A stretch of DNA of 64,000 nt from Haemophilus parainfluenzae (GCF_014931375.1 NZ_CP063117.1:558001-622000), one strand, 5' to 3'; shown: positions 9,071-20,353, numbered from the stretch's first letter. A program made the numbers and translations. Notes: generated from the letters alone by a model not told the origin.

Positions 9071-12000
9071 ATGTCAACTCAACCGCGTTTTGTACATCTT
9101 CGTACACACACCGATTTTTCAATGATCGATGGTATTGTGAAAGTGAAACCATTGGTCAAAGCGTGTGCTGCAAACAATATGGTTGCGTTGGCATTAACGG
9201 ATTTTACCAATTTCTGTGGTGTGGTGCGTTTTTATGGTGAAACCCTTTCTTCGGGAATTAAACCGATTATTGGCGCAGATGTTCATGTTAAAAGTGAGCT
9301 ATGCGGTGAGGAATTATTCACCCTCACTTTACTTGCCAAGAACAATGAAGGCTATAAAAACATCACTTTACTGCTTTCAAAAGCCTATCAACGCGGCTAT
9401 GTGGACTTGCCTTATATCGACCAGGAATGGTTGATTGAACACCGTGAGGGTGTAATTGTTTTATCAGGTGGCACACAAGGCGATATCGCAAAAAAACTCC
9501 TTAAAGAAAATATTTCCGAAGCGGAAAGTGCGGTCAGTTTTTATCAAGAATTTTTTCCTGACCATTTTTATCTTTCGCTTTCCAGAACAGGGCGTCCAGA
9601 TGAAGAGCGTTATATTCAAGCCGCATTAAAATTGGCTGAGGAACATGATTTACCGCTTGTTGCAACCAACGATGTTGTCTTTCTCGCACCTGATGATTTT
9701 GAGGCACACGAAATTCGAGTTGCTATTCATGATGGCTATACCCTTGACGATCCGAAACGTCCAAAACGTTATACCGAGCAACAATATTTCCGCTCAGAAG
9801 AAGAGATGTGCGACTTATTTGCGGACATTCCTTCAGCACTTGAAAATACGGTATTAATAGCGCAACGCTGTAATGTGATTTTGCGTTTAGGGCAATATTT
9901 CCTCCCTCAATTTCCAACTGGCGAACTGAGTACGGAAGATTATTTGGTGATGAAATCTAAAGAGGGTTTAGAAGAGCGTTTGGCGTTTTTATTCCCTGAT
10001 GAAAAAGTGCGGGCAGAAAGACGACCAGAATATGATGAGCGCCTTCAAGTTGAACTTGATGTGATCAACCAAATGGGTTTCCCGGGTTACTTCTTAATCG
10101 TCATGGAGTTTATCCAGTGGTCAAAAGACAATGATATTCCGGTAGGACCAGGACGTGGCTCTGGTGCTGGTTCATTGGTGGCTTATGCACTAAAAATTAC
10201 CGATTTAGATCCCCTTGAATTCGATCTTCTTTTTGAGCGTTTCCTCAATCCAGAGCGTGTTTCTATGCCCGATTTCGACGTGGATTTCTGTATGGATGGA
10301 CGGGATCGTGTTATCGATCATGTCGCAGAAACCTATGGTCGTGGTGCGGTATCACAAATTATTACCTTTGGTACCATGGCGGCCAAAGCGGTAATTCGAG
10401 ATGTAGGTCGCGTATTAGGCCATCCTTATGGCTTCGTGGATCGTATTTCGAAAATGATTCCCCCTGATCCCGGCATGACTTTAGCCAAGGCTTTTGAGGC
10501 TGAACCACAGTTACAAGTGGCATATGATTCAGATGAAGAAGTCAAAGCCCTAATTGATATGGCGCGTAAGCTAGAAGGTGTCACTCGAAATGCAGGTAAA
10601 CACGCGGGTGGCGTGGTAATTTCGCCTTCTTTGATTACAGACTTTGCGCCACTTTATTGTGACAATGAGGGGCTTCATCCGGTTACTCACTTCGATAAAA
10701 ATGACGTGGAATATGCGGGTTTAGTGAAGTTTGACTTCTTAGGTTTGCGTACACTCACCATTATCAAATGGGCGTTGGATATGATTAACGCTCGCCTTGC
10801 TCGTGAAGGCAAACCGCCAGTTGATATTGCTGCTATTCCATTGGATGATCCAGAATCCTTTGATTTGCTGAAACGGTCTGAAACGACCGCCGTATTCCAG
10901 TTGGAATCGCGCGGAATGAAAGATTTGATTAAACGTCTTCAACCAGACTGTTTTGAAGATATTATCGCATTGGTAGCGTTATTCCGACCAGGTCCATTAC
11001 AATCAGGCATGGTGGATAACTTTATTGACCGTAAACATGGTCGTGAGGAAGTGTCTTATCCTGATGCAAACTACCAACATGAAAGCCTTAAACCGATTCT
11101 AGAGCCAACTTACGGTATTATTTTGTATCAAGAGCAAGTCATGCAGATTGCTCAGGTGTTAGCGGGTTATACCCTCGGTGGTGCGGACTTATTACGTCGT
11201 GCGATGGGTAAGAAAAAGCCGGAAGAAATGGCGAAACAGCGCTCAGTGTTTAAAGAAGGCGCTGAAAAAAATGGCGTTGATGGCGAACTTTCCATGAAGA
11301 TTTTCGACTTGGTGGAAAAATTTGCCGGCTATGGTTTCAATAAATCGCACTCTGCCGCTTACGCATTGGTATCTTACCAAACTCTTTGGCTGAAAACCCA
11401 TTTCCCTGCTGAGTTTATGGCAGCAGTAATGACCTCGGAAATGGATAATACGGATAAAATTGTTGGCTTGTACGATGAATGTTTGCGTATGGGCTTAAAA
11501 GTTACCCCACCGGATATCAACGTAGGGAAACATCATTTCAGCGTGAATGAAAATGGTGAAATTGTTTACGGCATCGGTGCAATTAAAGGTGTAGGGGAAG
11601 GTCCGATTGAGGCATTGATTACCGCACGTAATGAAGGTGGGATTTTCAGAGATTTATTTGATTTATGTGCTCGCGTTGATTTGAAGAAAATTAACCGTCG
11701 TACCTTTGAAAGTCTGATCATGTCGGGCGCATTTGATAAGCTAGGACCACACCGTGCGGCGTTATCTAAGAATCTCGAAGATGCACTCAAAGCGTCAGAT
11801 CAGCATGCAAAAGATGAGGCCATGGGACAAGCCGATATGTTCGGTGTACTGACAGAAACACATGAAGAAGTGGAAAATGCTTATGCCCATACGCCACCTT
11901 ACACAGAAAAACAAATTTTAGATGGTGAGCGTGAAACCCTAGGCTTGTATTTAAGTAGCCATCCAGTGAGTCGTTATTTGAAAGAGCTTTCTCATTACAG

Positions 12001-12550
12001 CTCTACGCGATTAAAAGATCTCACGCCAAACCGCCGTGGGCAAATTAGTACGGCAGCAGGTTTGCTGGTATCAACTCGCTTCGCGACAACGAAAAAAGGC
12101 AATCGAATTGGTATCGCAACTATTGATGACCGTTCTGGGCGTTTAGACCTAACCCTATTCGGTGAAAGCTTAGACCAATTCGGCGAAAAACTGCAAAAAG
12201 ATACAGTTGTGGTGGTATCTGGCCAAGTGAGTTTTGACGATTTTTCAGGCGGATTAAAAATGTCGGTACGGGATTTGATGACTTTGGATGAAGCACGTTC
12301 CCGTTATGCGAAATCCTTGGCAATAAGTTTGTCAGAGGAACAGATTAACCCAAGTTTTATTAAGAAACTGAAAGAAATGTTAGAGCCGGTTAGTGGTGGC
12401 ACCTTACCGATTAACGTATATTATCAAAGCGCAAAAGGTCGTGCGTTATTGCGTTTAGGGATTCAATGGTCGATTACACCAACTGATGACATTCTAACAG
12501 AATTGGTGAATTTGCTCGGCGAAAATGCAGTAGAGCTAGAATTCGGTTAA
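9071..12550 (+). CDS. dnaE: DNA polymerase III alpha subunit
   Basis: DnaE is the replicative polymerase. The 1159-residue protein is almost the same length as E. coli DnaE (1160). It begins with the PHP domain ([13 protein letters not shown]), and its catalytic aspartates D401 and D403 in PDFDVDFC fall at exactly the E. coli positions. The helix-hairpin-helix and OB regions follow, for example [10 protein letters not shown] near 1020. AAGGATT precedes the ATG. It forms its own unit, ending at a pair of inverted uptake signals. Confidence 0.98.
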   Translation: MSTQPRFVHLRTHTDFSMIDGIVKVKPLVKACAANNMVALALTDFTNFCGVVRFYGETLSSGIKPIIGADVHVKSELCGEELFTLTLLAKNNEGYKNITLLLSKAYQRGYVDLPYIDQEWLIEHREGVIVLSGGTQGDIAKKLLKENISEAESAVSFYQEFFPDHFYLSLSRTGRPDEERYIQAALKLAEEHDLPLVATNDVVFLAPDDFEAHEIRVAIHDGYTLDDPKRPKRYTEQQYFRSEEEMCDLFADIPSALENTVLIAQRCNVILRLGQYFLPQFPTGELSTEDYLVMKSKEGLEERLAFLFPDEKVRAERRPEYDERLQVELDVINQMGFPGYFLIVMEFIQWSKDNDIPVGPGRGSGAGSLVAYALKITDLDPLEFDLLFERFLNPERVSMPDFDVDFCMDGRDRVIDHVAETYGRGAVSQIITFGTMAAKAVIRDVGRVLGHPYGFVDRISKMIPPDPGMTLAKAFEAEPQLQVAYDSDEEVKALIDMARKLEGVTRNAGKHAGGVVISPSLITDFAPLYCDNEGLHPVTHFDKNDVEYAGLVKFDFLGLRTLTIIKWALDMINARLAREGKPPVDIAAIPLDDPESFDLLKRSETTAVFQLESRGMKDLIKRLQPDCFEDIIALVALFRPGPLQSGMVDNFIDRKHGREEVSYPDANYQHESLKPILEPTYGIILYQEQVMQIAQVLAGYTLGGADLLRRAMGKKKPEEMAKQRSVFKEGAEKNGVDGELSMKIFDLVEKFAGYGFNKSHSAAYALVSYQTLWLKTHFPAEFMAAVMTSEMDNTDKIVGLYDECLRMGLKVTPPDINVGKHHFSVNENGEIVYGIGAIKGVGEGPIEALITARNEGGIFRDLFDLCARVDLKKINRRTFESLIMSGAFDKLGPHRAALSKNLEDALKASDQHAKDEAMGQADMFGVLTETHEEVENAYAHTPPYTEKQILDGERETLGLYLSSHPVSRYLKELSHYSSTRLKDLTPNRRGQISTAAGLLVSTRFATTKKGNRIGIATIDDRSGRLDLTLFGESLDQFGEKLQKDTVVVVSGQVSFDDFSGGLKMSVRDLMTLDEARSRYAKSLAISLSEEQINPSFIKKLKEMLEPVSGGTLPINVYYQSAKGRALLRLGIQWSITPTDDILTELVNLLGENAVELEFG

Positions 12551-12560
12551 TATTCCAGTC

Positions 12561-12602
12561 AAAGTGCGGTCAAAAAATCAGTGTTTTTTTTAGCCGCACT
12601 TT
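12561..12602 (+). terminator. Uptake-signal inverted pair after dnaE
   Basis: AAAGTGCGGT (12561-12570) and its complement in AGCCGCACTTT (12592-12602) form a roughly 10-bp stem around a loop with an eight-T run. This is a typical Haemophilus terminator built from two uptake signal sequences. Confidence 0.75.
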
Positions 12603-12630
12603 AGTCGATATAAATAAAGCGAGAGATAAA

Positions 12631-13170
12631 ATGGAAAAAATCATTATTGATGCAGACAGATTTTTACGTACCATTTCACGTATTTCCCATGAAATTATTG
12701 AAAAGCACCAAGATTTCGATAATGTGATTTTAGTTGGGGTGAAACGCCGTGGTGCTGAAATTGCCGAATTAATTCAACGTCGCATTGAAGAGTTGAATGG
12801 TGTGAGTCTTCCAATGATGGAATTGGATATCACATTTTACCGCGATGACTTAGAGTATGTTGAACCTGAAAATCCAACCCCTGTGTATAGCGGTGCCTCA
12901 AGTTATATGAATATTCAGGGTAAAGAAGTCATTTTGATCGATGACGTGCTCTTTACCGGGAGAACGATTCGTGCCGCGATGGATGCGTTAACAGATTTTG
13001 GTCGAGCTGCTAAAATTGAATTGGTGATTTTAGTGGATCGCGGACATCGTGAATTACCGATTCGGGCAGATTATGTAGGTAAAAATGTGCCGACTTCCCG
13101 TGATGAACAAGTTCAAGTGCGTACATTAAAATACGATGGTTGTTATGAAGTGGCATTATTGCCTAAATAA
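12631..13170 (+). CDS. pyrR: PyrR bifunctional protein (pyrimidine attenuator / uracil phosphoribosyltransferase)
   Basis: This 179-residue protein belongs to the PyrR family. It has the PRPP loop EVILIDDVLFTGRT (99-112), the early VGVKRRGAEIA stretch (35-45), and the C-terminal REQ/DEQVQVRTLKYDG block. In Gram-positives PyrR binds pyr mRNA to control attenuation and has weak uracil phosphoribosyltransferase activity. In gammaproteobacteria its regulatory role is less certain. No pyr biosynthesis genes or PyrR-type attenuator adjoin it, so its target here, if any, lies elsewhere. Confidence 0.9.
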   Translation: MEKIIIDADRFLRTISRISHEIIEKHQDFDNVILVGVKRRGAEIAELIQRRIEELNGVSLPMMELDITFYRDDLEYVEPENPTPVYSGASSYMNIQGKEVILIDDVLFTGRTIRAAMDALTDFGRAAKIELVILVDRGHRELPIRADYVGKNVPTSRDEQVQVRTLKYDGCYEVALLPK

Positions 13171-13247
13171 CTATCAGCCTATTGTGAACCTTTGATAAAA
13201 TTGATAATCTAACGAGCATTATCCTATTATTTTTTAAGACAACTAAA

Positions 13248-14180
13248 ATGAAAAAATCAATGTTAAAATCTCTTTTATTTGCCATGATCGGTCTGTTTAC
13301 TTTTTCTCAAGTACAAGCAGAAGAACGCGTTGTAGCGACCGTAAATGGTACACCAATTTTACAAAGCCAAGTGAATGCTGTAATGGGTAAAAAAGGTAGC
13401 CAACGTGCGGCATTAGATAAGATTATTGATGATATGCTGACTGATAAGGCTATCAAAGAATCAGGCGTAAAAGTAAACCAAGCGGAAGTAAACCGTATCG
13501 TAGAAGATATTGCGGCAAAAAATGGTTTAACTTATGGTCAATTCTTAGATGCGTTGGATTATCAAGGCATTTCCTTAAATGCATTTAAACAACAAATTTC
13601 TCGCCAAATGTTAATGGCGGGTGTGCGTAACCATGCTATTCAAAACAGCGTAGATGTGACTCGCGAGCAAGTGGATGCATTGGGTAAACAAATGCTCGAT
13701 GAAGCGAAAGCAAAAGGTACCGCACAAAAAGTGATGGGTAAAGAGTATGAAGTTCGTCATATTTTATTAAAATTAAACCCATTACTGAACGATGCTCAAG
13801 CTAAAGCAGAATTAGAACGTATTCGTAGCGAGATTATTTCTGGCAAAATGACATTTGCTGATGCAGCATTAAAATATTCTAAAGATTATTTATCAGGTGC
13901 GAATGGCGGAAGCTTAGGCTATGCTTTCCCAGAAGCTTATGTAGGTCCATTTGCAAAAATGGTTGAAACCACACCACAAGGTACTATTTCTGCACCGTTT
14001 AAATCTGAATTTGGTTGGCATATTCTCGAAGTAACCGGTAGTCGTGATGGCGATAAAACAGAAGATGCCTATCGTCAAAAAGCTTACGAACAAATCGTGA
14101 ATAGCCAATTACAAGATGCAACCAAAGACTGGGTGAAAGCATTACGTAAAAATGCTGATATTCAATATTTCGATAAGTAA
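13248..14180 (+). CDS. Periplasmic peptidyl-prolyl isomerase, SurA-like with one parvulin domain
   Basis: A 310-residue exported chaperone/isomerase with a signal peptide ending near residue 24 (FSQVQA before EER). The N-terminal region (25-150) resembles the SurA chaperone domain (VVATVNGTPILQSQVNAVM). A single parvulin domain follows from about 165 to 270, with YEVRHILLKLNP and GANGGSLGYAFPEAYVGPF. E. coli SurA (about 430 residues) has two parvulin domains, so this is a shorter form, probably assisting outer-membrane protein folding. It is separated from mltG by a terminator. Confidence 0.82.
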   Translation: MKKSMLKSLLFAMIGLFTFSQVQAEERVVATVNGTPILQSQVNAVMGKKGSQRAALDKIIDDMLTDKAIKESGVKVNQAEVNRIVEDIAAKNGLTYGQFLDALDYQGISLNAFKQQISRQMLMAGVRNHAIQNSVDVTREQVDALGKQMLDEAKAKGTAQKVMGKEYEVRHILLKLNPLLNDAQAKAELERIRSEIISGKMTFADAALKYSKDYLSGANGGSLGYAFPEAYVGPFAKMVETTPQGTISAPFKSEFGWHILEVTGSRDGDKTEDAYRQKAYEQIVNSQLQDATKDWVKALRKNADIQYFDK

Positions 14181-14196
14181 CAGAAACCGTTAGAAT

Positions 14197-14220
14197 AAGG
14201 GGGCATTTTTGCCCCTTTTG
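14197..14220 (+). terminator. Terminator after the SurA-like gene
   Basis: AAGGGGGC, a loop ATTTTT, then GCCCCTTTTG: a GC-rich stem (14200-14204 with 14211-14215) flanked by A and T runs. It lies 17 bases after the stop codon. Confidence 0.85.
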
Positions 14221-14244
14221 TCGTTTTTATAAAATGAGTGACGC

Positions 14245-15294
14245 ATGAAAAAATTTTTTGTCTTTTTACTGATTATCTTGCTAATTCTTGGCGGTGTTGG
14301 TTTTTGGGGTTATCAAAAATTAACTGAGTTTGTTCATACGCCGGTGAATGTCACGCAAGATCAATTGCTTACAATTGAGCGAGGCACTACTGGCAGTAAA
14401 CTCGCCGCTTTATTAGAGCAAGAAAAAATTCTTGAACATGCCGATTTATTGCCTTGGTTATTGAAATTACAACCTCAGCTCAACAAAGTGAAAGCGGGGA
14501 CTTATTCTTTAACGGGCGTGAAAACGTTACAAGATTTATTGGATATGCTCAATTCCGGCAAGGAAGCGCAATTTAGCGTGAAGTTTATTGAAGGTAAAAC
14601 GTTCAAGGAATGGCGTAAAAACCTTGAAAGCGCACCGCACTTAAAACAAACCTTGCAAGGTAAAACGGATAAAGAGATCATGGCGTTATTGGATATTCCA
14701 GCCGTTGCAAAAGCCGTTTTCGAATGGAATAACATGGATGGATGGTTGTATCCAGATACCTATAATTACACGCCTAACTCGACGGATCTTGAATTATTAA
14801 AACGTTCAGCTACTCGCTTACAAAAAGCTTTAGATAAAGCGTGGAATGAACGTGATGAAAATCTCCCATTAGCAGATCCATATCAGATGCTAATTTTGGC
14901 TTCTATTGTGGAGAAAGAAACAGGAATTGCAGCGGAGCGTCCACAAGTGGCTTCCGTATTTATTAATCGTTTAAAAGCCAATATGAAACTGCAAACTGAC
15001 CCAACCGTGATTTATGGAATGGGTGAGCGTTATACCGGCAATATTCGTAAAAAAGATTTGGAAACGATGACCCCTTACAATACCTATATGATTGAGGGGC
15101 TACCACCAACACCAATTGCGATGGTGAGTGAAAGTGCTTTGCAGGCCGTGGCTCATCCAGCAAAAACGGACTTTTATTATTTTGTTGCCGATGGAAGTGG
15201 CGGTCATAAATTTACTCGTAATCTGAACGAGCATAATAAAGCAGTGAAAGAATATTTACGTTGGTATCGTAGCCAACAAAAAGGAGCCAACTAA
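14245..15294 (+). CDS. mltG: Endolytic peptidoglycan transglycosylase MltG
   Basis: MltG (YceG) cuts nascent glycan strands at the inner membrane and is thought to terminate peptidoglycan elongation. The 349-residue protein has one N-terminal membrane helix (5-23), a LysM-like periplasmic part, and the YceG catalytic domain with ASIVEKETG (219-227) and [20 protein letters not shown]. The stop codon overlaps the tmk ATG by one base (TAATG). The mltG-tmk-holB-tatD order is widely conserved in gammaproteobacteria. Confidence 0.95.
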   Translation: MKKFFVFLLIILLILGGVGFWGYQKLTEFVHTPVNVTQDQLLTIERGTTGSKLAALLEQEKILEHADLLPWLLKLQPQLNKVKAGTYSLTGVKTLQDLLDMLNSGKEAQFSVKFIEGKTFKEWRKNLESAPHLKQTLQGKTDKEIMALLDIPAVAKAVFEWNNMDGWLYPDTYNYTPNSTDLELLKRSATRLQKALDKAWNERDENLPLADPYQMLILASIVEKETGIAAERPQVASVFINRLKANMKLQTDPTVIYGMGERYTGNIRKKDLETMTPYNTYMIEGLPPTPIAMVSESALQAVAHPAKTDFYYFVADGSGGHKFTRNLNEHNKAVKEYLRWYRSQQKGAN

Positions 15295-15926
15295 TGCAAG
15301 GCAAATTTATCGTGATTGAAGGCTTGGAAGGTGCAGGTAAAAGTACCGCCATGCAAACGGTGGTGGATACATTAAAATCCCTTGGTGTAAATGATATCGT
15401 ATTTACTCGTGAGCCAGGTGGTACTCCGCTAGCAGAAAAATTGCGCCATTTAATCAAGCATGAAACAGAAGAACCCGTTACGGATAAAGCGGAATTATTA
15501 ATGCTTTATGCGGCACGAATTCAATTGGTAAAAAATGTGATTAAGCCAGCATTGGCAGAAGGTAAAATTGTGCTTGGCGATCGACATGATATGTCTTCAC
15601 AGGCTTATCAAGGCGGTGGGCGTCAGTTTGACCAAACACTTATGGCGAATTTAAAAAATATGGTATTAGGCGATTTTGAGCCTGATTTTGTACTGTATTT
15701 AGACATTGATCCTGCAGAAGGGCTGGCTCGTGCTAGAGGTCGTGGTGAATTAGACCGCATTGAACAACAAGGACTCGATTTCTTCCATCGTACCCGCCAA
15801 CGTTATTTGGAATTAGTACAGAACAACCCAAAAACCGCTGTTGTTAATGCAGGTCAGCCTTTGGAAAAAGTACAAGCAGACATACAAAGTGCGGTCAAAA
15901 ATTGGTGGGTTTCACAAGCAAAATGA
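15294..15926 (+). CDS. tmk: Thymidylate kinase
   Basis: Tmk phosphorylates dTMP to dTDP, an essential step for dTTP supply. The 210-residue protein has the P-loop GLEGAGKS at 10-17, the [15 protein letters not shown] substrate region and the lid with [12 protein letters not shown]. Length is normal (E. coli 213). The start overlaps mltG by one base and the end overlaps holB by four (ATGA), so the genes are translated from one message. Confidence 0.97.
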   Translation: MQGKFIVIEGLEGAGKSTAMQTVVDTLKSLGVNDIVFTREPGGTPLAEKLRHLIKHETEEPVTDKAELLMLYAARIQLVKNVIKPALAEGKIVLGDRHDMSSQAYQGGGRQFDQTLMANLKNMVLGDFEPDFVLYLDIDPAEGLARARGRGELDRIEQQGLDFFHRTRQRYLELVQNNPKTAVVNAGQPLEKVQADIQSAVKNWWVSQAK

Positions 15927-16903
15927 GCGAACTTTATCCTTGGTTAGTGCCTACTTATCACAAAATTAGCCAAACTTTTAGCGAAGGTTTGGGGCATCAT
16001 GCATTATTGATTAAAGCTGATCAAGGTCTCGGTGCTGAAGGTTTGTTTGAGGCTTTGACAAAACACATTATGTGTCAAACGCCAGATAATGCACCTTGTG
16101 GCCATTGTCATGCTTGCCATTTAATGGCAGCGCACAGTCATCCTGATTTTCATGTTTTAGCCTCTCAAGAAGGCAAAGATATTGGTGTTGATCAGGTAAG
16201 GGCAATTAATGATGTTGTCAGCCAACACGCGCAACAAAATGGCAATAAATTAGTATATATCCAGGATGCAGAACGTCTTACGGAAGCGGCAGCGAATGCA
16301 TTGCTCAAAACCTTGGAAGAGCCACGTCCAAACACGTATTTCTTATTACAAACAGAGCCTTCCTCTTCGTTGTTAGCGACTATTTACAGCCGTTGCCAAG
16401 TGTGGAATGTGCCTTTGCCAATGGAAATGGAAGCCCTAAATTGGCTTTCTTCTCAATTTCAGGCAGAAACATCAGAATTATTAACCGCACTTGCGATGAA
16501 TTTGGGGCGTCCGCTGTTAGCATTGGAAACCCTCCAGCAAGGATTAATTGAACAACGGAAGAATTTCCTACGCCAATTTTGGCTTTTTTATCGTCGTCGT
16601 TCGCCTTTGGAAATTTTGCCTTTCTTTGAAAAAGAGCGCACCATACAACAAGTGGATTGGATTTTAGCGTTTTTAAGCGATGCCATTAAATACAAACTCG
16701 AAATACAAAGTGGCTGGCAAACACTTGATCTTAAAACAGGTGTAACTCAATTTGCAGATGAGCAAACAGCGCTTGGGTTATTAACCGCAAATAAAATTAT
16801 GCAAAAAGTACGCTCGGATTTACTCACTATCAACGGCGTTAACACAGAATTAATGTTATTAGATGGTTTGACAAAGTTAATTACCGACGTATTTAAGGAC
16901 TAA
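15923..16903 (+). CDS. holB: DNA polymerase III delta-prime subunit
   Basis: HolB is the delta-prime subunit of the clamp loader. From the ATG at 15923 the protein has 326 residues and a zinc-binding cluster C51, C59, C62, C65 (CGHCHACH), nearly superimposable on E. coli. [19 protein letters not shown] is the sensor I region. The frame is open further upstream to an ATG at 15902, but 15923 gives the usual N terminus MSELYPW and a four-base overlap with tmk, so it is preferred. Confidence 0.95.
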   Translation: MSELYPWLVPTYHKISQTFSEGLGHHALLIKADQGLGAEGLFEALTKHIMCQTPDNAPCGHCHACHLMAAHSHPDFHVLASQEGKDIGVDQVRAINDVVSQHAQQNGNKLVYIQDAERLTEAAANALLKTLEEPRPNTYFLLQTEPSSSLLATIYSRCQVWNVPLPMEMEALNWLSSQFQAETSELLTALAMNLGRPLLALETLQQGLIEQRKNFLRQFWLFYRRRSPLEILPFFEKERTIQQVDWILAFLSDAIKYKLEIQSGWQTLDLKTGVTQFADEQTALGLLTANKIMQKVRSDLLTINGVNTELMLLDGLTKLITDVFKD

Positions 16904-16910
16904 ATAAATT

Positions 16911-17693
16911 ATGTTTATCGTAGATTCCCATTGCCATTTAGATGCATTGGATTATGTAAATTTACACAAAGATATTGCTGATGTAGTGACTAAAGCCAAT
17001 GCACGGGATGTGAAGCATTTACTCGCCATTGGCGTAACATTAAGCCGTTTTGAAAAAGCTTACCCTGAGTTAGCGAAATTCTCAAATGTGTCTTTAGCTT
17101 GCGGCGTGCATCCACTAGATCTTGAAGAAGAACCTTACGATGGCGAGCGTTTATTATGTTTATCCCAAGATAAAAAAGTGATCGCAATTGGCGAAATTGG
17201 TTTGGATTATTATTACAGTGCAGATAATAAGGCATTGCAGCAAACGGTTTTTGCGGATCAAATCAGAATTGCTAATGAAGTGGATAAACCCGTGATTATT
17301 CATACTCGTTCAGCACCAGAAGATACCATTGCCATGTTGCGTGAGCACCAGGCAGAAAAGTGCGGTGGATTAATTCATTGTTTTACAGAAACCTTGGACT
17401 TTGCGAAAAAGGCACTTGATTTAGGTTTTTATATTTCTTGTTCAGGCATTATAACCTTTAAAAATGCGGAAAGTATTCGCGAAGCCATTCGTTATGTACC
17501 GGCAGATCGTTTGTTAGTTGAAACGGATTCGCCTTACTTAGCACCCGTGCCTTATCGTGGTAAAGAGAACCAGCCTGCCTATACGCGAGAGGTGTGTGAA
17601 TATGTGGCAGCGTTAAAAGGGCTGTCTATGGAAGAATTTGCACAAATTAGTACACAAAACTTCGAGCGTTTATTTAAAATTAATGTACAATAA
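16911..17693 (+). CDS. TatD-family metal-dependent hydrolase (YcfH type)
   Basis: The 260-residue protein is a TatD-like deoxyribonuclease/hydrolase of the amidohydrolase fold. Metal ligands are visible in SHCHLD (H7, H9), GEIGLDYY, the His in [13 protein letters not shown] and the late [10 protein letters not shown] aspartate. E. coli YcfH lies in the same place after holB. The family acts on DNA and possibly D-aminoacyl-tRNA; the physiological substrate of this member is not settled. The start is seven bases after holB. Confidence 0.92.
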   Translation: MFIVDSHCHLDALDYVNLHKDIADVVTKANARDVKHLLAIGVTLSRFEKAYPELAKFSNVSLACGVHPLDLEEEPYDGERLLCLSQDKKVIAIGEIGLDYYYSADNKALQQTVFADQIRIANEVDKPVIIHTRSAPEDTIAMLREHQAEKCGGLIHCFTETLDFAKKALDLGFYISCSGIITFKNAESIREAIRYVPADRLLVETDSPYLAPVPYRGKENQPAYTREVCEYVAALKGLSMEEFAQISTQNFERLFKINVQ

Positions 17694-17719
17694 ATCATCG
17701 ATTTAAATGAGGGAGTTTT

Positions 17720-18244
17720 ATGCGTAAGTTTTTTAAGTACTTTTTATTTTTAGTAGTCTTTGTTTTCCACGGCTTTATGTTCGCGGTGGTAGACTACGTT
17801 TTCCCACACTATGATGTAACGCGAGTAACCGGTGTGGAAGTGAAACGTGTGGATAAAGATGGCCCGATTACAAAATCGAATCCGGCTGATGGTCCAACGC
17901 GCGATGTGTATTTTATCAATACACAAAATGATGATGGCAAAATCATGGTGTATCGTAATGAAGATACCCGTTGGGGTTTTCCATTCTACTTTAAATTTGG
18001 TTCAGCGAACTTACAGGCTCAAGTTCAAGCCTTGGGTAATGAAAACAAATTAGTGCAAATCAAGTATTACGGTTGGCGGATGACGATGTTCGATGAATAT
18101 CGCAATGCCGTTGCAGTGAAAGAAATCAGTGGCGATGTGACACCAAGCCATCCGATTTTATCTTGGGTATTCTATGCTTTCTTATTAGTTACTCTTTTCC
18201 TTTCTATCCAATTTGTACGTGGCTGGTTCGACAGCGAAAATTAG
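17720..18244 (+). CDS. DUF1523 family membrane protein
   Basis: A 174-residue protein with one membrane helix at each end (about 6-27 and 148-166) and a mainly periplasmic middle. The pattern YVFPHYDVTRVTGVEVKR plus RDVYFINTQNDDGKIMVYRNEDTRWGFPFYFKF is the DUF1523 signature. Function unknown. It has a good ribosome-binding site (GAGGGAG) and follows tatD by 26 bases, so it may be the last gene of the mltG-tmk-holB-tatD operon. A hairpin follows. Confidence 0.8.
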   Translation: MRKFFKYFLFLVVFVFHGFMFAVVDYVFPHYDVTRVTGVEVKRVDKDGPITKSNPADGPTRDVYFINTQNDDGKIMVYRNEDTRWGFPFYFKFGSANLQAQVQALGNENKLVQIKYYGWRMTMFDEYRNAVAVKEISGDVTPSHPILSWVFYAFLLVTLFLSIQFVRGWFDSEN

Positions 18245-18258
18245 CGTTTCTCAAATAT

Positions 18259-18278
18259 GGGGCGTCATAGAACGCCCT
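18259..18278 (+). terminator. Hairpin after the DUF1523 gene
   Basis: GGGGCGT and ACGCCCT pair around a five- to six-base loop 15 bases after the stop codon. There is no strong T tract, so function as a terminator is tentative. Confidence 0.45.
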
Positions 18279-18356
18279 CACAATTTAATAATAACATTTC
18301 TAACCTAAAAACCAGCGGTAAATTGACCGCACTTTAAAACCAATAAAGAGAACATT

Positions 18357-19667
18357 ATGAGTTTATCTGCAGCGATTTTTATTTTAATCGTATTAATTAT
18401 TGTCAGTGCAATCTTGTCATCAGCTGAGATTTCTCTCGCGGGTGCAAGACGCATTAAACTACAAGCGTTGGCCAATGAAGGCAATATCAAAGCGGAGAAA
18501 GTTTTAAAATTACAGGAACAGCCAGGGCGTTTCATTACTGTAGTACAAATTGGACTTAATATGGTTGCCGTACTCGGTGGTGTGATTGGTGAAGCAACCA
18601 TTAGTCTTCACTTACAGAGTTTTTTACATGAATACACTACGGCAGAATGGGTTGAGCCAGCCTCCTCTTGGATTGCTTTTTTCATGGTAACCACAACATT
18701 TGTTTTATTAGCCGATTTAATTCCGAAACGTCTCGCATTGATTAATCCTGAAGGTGTGGCTTTACGGACTATTGGCATTATGCAAGTCTTCATTTTCTTC
18801 TTAAAACCTATTGTATGGTTTTTTGATGGTCTTTCTAATATCTTCTTCCATTTAATGGGGATATCCACTAAGCGCGAAGATAATATGACTCCAGAAGACA
18901 TTGTGGCGATTGTGGAGGCTGGTGCCGAAGCGGGCGTACTAAAAACACAAGAACATTATTTGATTGAAAACATCTTTGAAATGCAAGAGCGTACCGTGTC
19001 TTCAACCATGACGACTCGTGAAAACATCGTGTTTTTAGACCGCACTTTTACTCGTCAGGAAGTGTTGAATACCTTATCGGCTGACTCTCATTCTAAATTA
19101 GTGATCTGTGATAATGGTTTGGATAAGATCTTGGGTTATGTGGAATCACATACCTTATTAACACTCTATCTTCAACAAGAAGTGGTAGATTTAACGGATA
19201 GCCGTTTATTGCGTAAAGCGTTATTTATCCCAGATACGCTGTCGCTATACGAAGTATTGGAATTGTTTAAATCTACGGGTGAAGATTTTGCCATTATCGT
19301 CAATGAGTATGCCCTGGTCGTAGGCTTGATCACTTTAAACGATGTGATGAGTATTGTGATGGGCGAATTGGTTTCTAACGAAGAAGAACAAATTGTCAGC
19401 CGTGATGAAAACTCTTGGTTGATTGATGGTGCGACCCCTCTTGAAGATGTGATGCGCGTTTTGGATATTGAATCTTTCCCTGATTCAGAAAATTACGAGA
19501 CTATTAGTGGCTTTATGATGTATATGTTACGCAAAATTCCGAAAAAAACCGATTTTGTCGTATACGATAAATATAAATTTGAAGTTATTGATACCGAAAA
19601 CTTCAAAATTGATCAAATTTTAGTTTCGATTGTCAAAGACAGCGGTGTGAGCAAAGAATCAGCGTAG
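18357..19667 (+). CDS. paeA: PaeA (YtfL)-type polyamine exporter, CNNM/HlyC-CorC family
   Basis: The 436-residue inner-membrane protein is highly similar to E. coli YtfL/PaeA, which exports cadaverine and putrescine under stress. It has a DUF21 membrane domain with three to four helices (about 1-165; AEISLAGARRIKL near the start). A CBS-domain pair follows from about 205 to 335 (EDFAIIVNEYALVVGLITLNDVM). A C-terminal CorC/HlyC domain ends it (ENSWLIDGATPLEDVMRVLDI). Older annotations call such proteins haemolysins, which is misleading. potE at the left edge is a second polyamine transporter but is not linked to it. Confidence 0.88.
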   Translation: MSLSAAIFILIVLIIVSAILSSAEISLAGARRIKLQALANEGNIKAEKVLKLQEQPGRFITVVQIGLNMVAVLGGVIGEATISLHLQSFLHEYTTAEWVEPASSWIAFFMVTTTFVLLADLIPKRLALINPEGVALRTIGIMQVFIFFLKPIVWFFDGLSNIFFHLMGISTKREDNMTPEDIVAIVEAGAEAGVLKTQEHYLIENIFEMQERTVSSTMTTRENIVFLDRTFTRQEVLNTLSADSHSKLVICDNGLDKILGYVESHTLLTLYLQQEVVDLTDSRLLRKALFIPDTLSLYEVLELFKSTGEDFAIIVNEYALVVGLITLNDVMSIVMGELVSNEEEQIVSRDENSWLIDGATPLEDVMRVLDIESFPDSENYETISGFMMYMLRKIPKKTDFVVYDKYKFEVIDTENFKIDQILVSIVKDSGVSKESA

Positions 19668-19713
19668 TGCTAGGCGTTTCCTTGCTTAATCCCCCATTCT
19701 AAGTATAATTAAC

Positions 19714-19729
19714 GGCGGTTTTAACCGCC
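19714..19729 (+). terminator. Small hairpin between paeA and the lipoprotein gene
   Basis: GGCGGTT and AACCGCC form a perfect 7-bp stem with a TT loop. It lies 46 bases after paeA and 19 bases before the next start codon, with no T run, so it could be a weak terminator or a 5'-leader structure. Confidence 0.4.
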
Positions 19730-19748
19730 TATAAATAAGGAAAATTTA

Positions 19749-20279
19749 ATGTTTAAAAAAATCTCGGTATTCTTTGTAGCAGTAATGCTTGCAGGTTGTT
19801 CTTCAATTTCAGATATGACCTCTTACATTCCGTTTATGGGTAAAGACAAAAAGGTCATTGATTTAGATAAAGATAAAATCGACCAAAAATCTTACGCGGC
19901 AGCTTATGAAGCCACTGTGGCAACCTATAAAGATCGTGTAACAAAAAATTTCTTTGTGGATAATTTTGCAAGTGGTGCAAATGACTGGTATCTCGGTCGT
20001 ATTGTTGTGCCAATCAAACAAATTCAAGATAAACTCTACACAGGTGGCCATGATTCTGATGTGTATGCTTACTACAGTGGTGTGTTGCATGCAGAAGCAT
20101 TACAAACCAACTTCAGCCGCTTAAGCGCAAATTGTTGGCAAAAAGTGGATTCGCCAAGTGTGACGCAAGGGATCTACGATGCAATGCGTGATTTGCAAAA
20201 AGGCAAAGAGCGCGGTGAAAATGACGCCTACATTTCCCAAGGCAGCGAAATGCTACTCAAAGCCTGTACCGGCCAATAA
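19749..20279 (+). CDS. Conserved lipoprotein of unknown function
   Basis: This 176-residue protein has a lipoprotein signal peptide with lipobox LAGC (Cys at residue 17), so it should be lipid-anchored in the envelope. The mature part is helical and tyrosine-rich, with DKVIDL..., NFASGANDWYLGRIVVPIKQ and GVLHAEALQTNF. I recognise it only as a conserved Haemophilus hypothetical. It has its own ribosome-binding site (AAGGAAAA) and a strong terminator after it. Confidence 0.75.
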   Translation: MFKKISVFFVAVMLAGCSSISDMTSYIPFMGKDKKVIDLDKDKIDQKSYAAAYEATVATYKDRVTKNFFVDNFASGANDWYLGRIVVPIKQIQDKLYTGGHDSDVYAYYSGVLHAEALQTNFSRLSANCWQKVDSPSVTQGIYDAMRDLQKGKERGENDAYISQGSEMLLKACTGQ

Positions 20280-20288
20280 TCAATTTGA

Positions 20289-20328
20289 GCTGTTGATGAG
20301 TGATCTCATCAGCAGCTTTTCTTTTTTT
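20289..20328 (+). terminator. Strong terminator before fruB
   Basis: A perfect 12-bp stem, GCTGTTGATGAG (20289-20300) with CTCATCAGCAGC (20305-20316), closes a TGAT loop and is followed by TTTTCTTTTTTT. It ends the lipoprotein transcript. Confidence 0.92.
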
Positions 20329-20353
20329 AAATCATCAATGTGAAGGAGCAAGA

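Noticed and set aside
18357..19667. Haemolysin annotation for the CBS/DUF21 protein
   Set aside because: Similarity to YtfL/PaeA and the membrane plus CBS layout indicate a polyamine/ion transporter, not a toxin.
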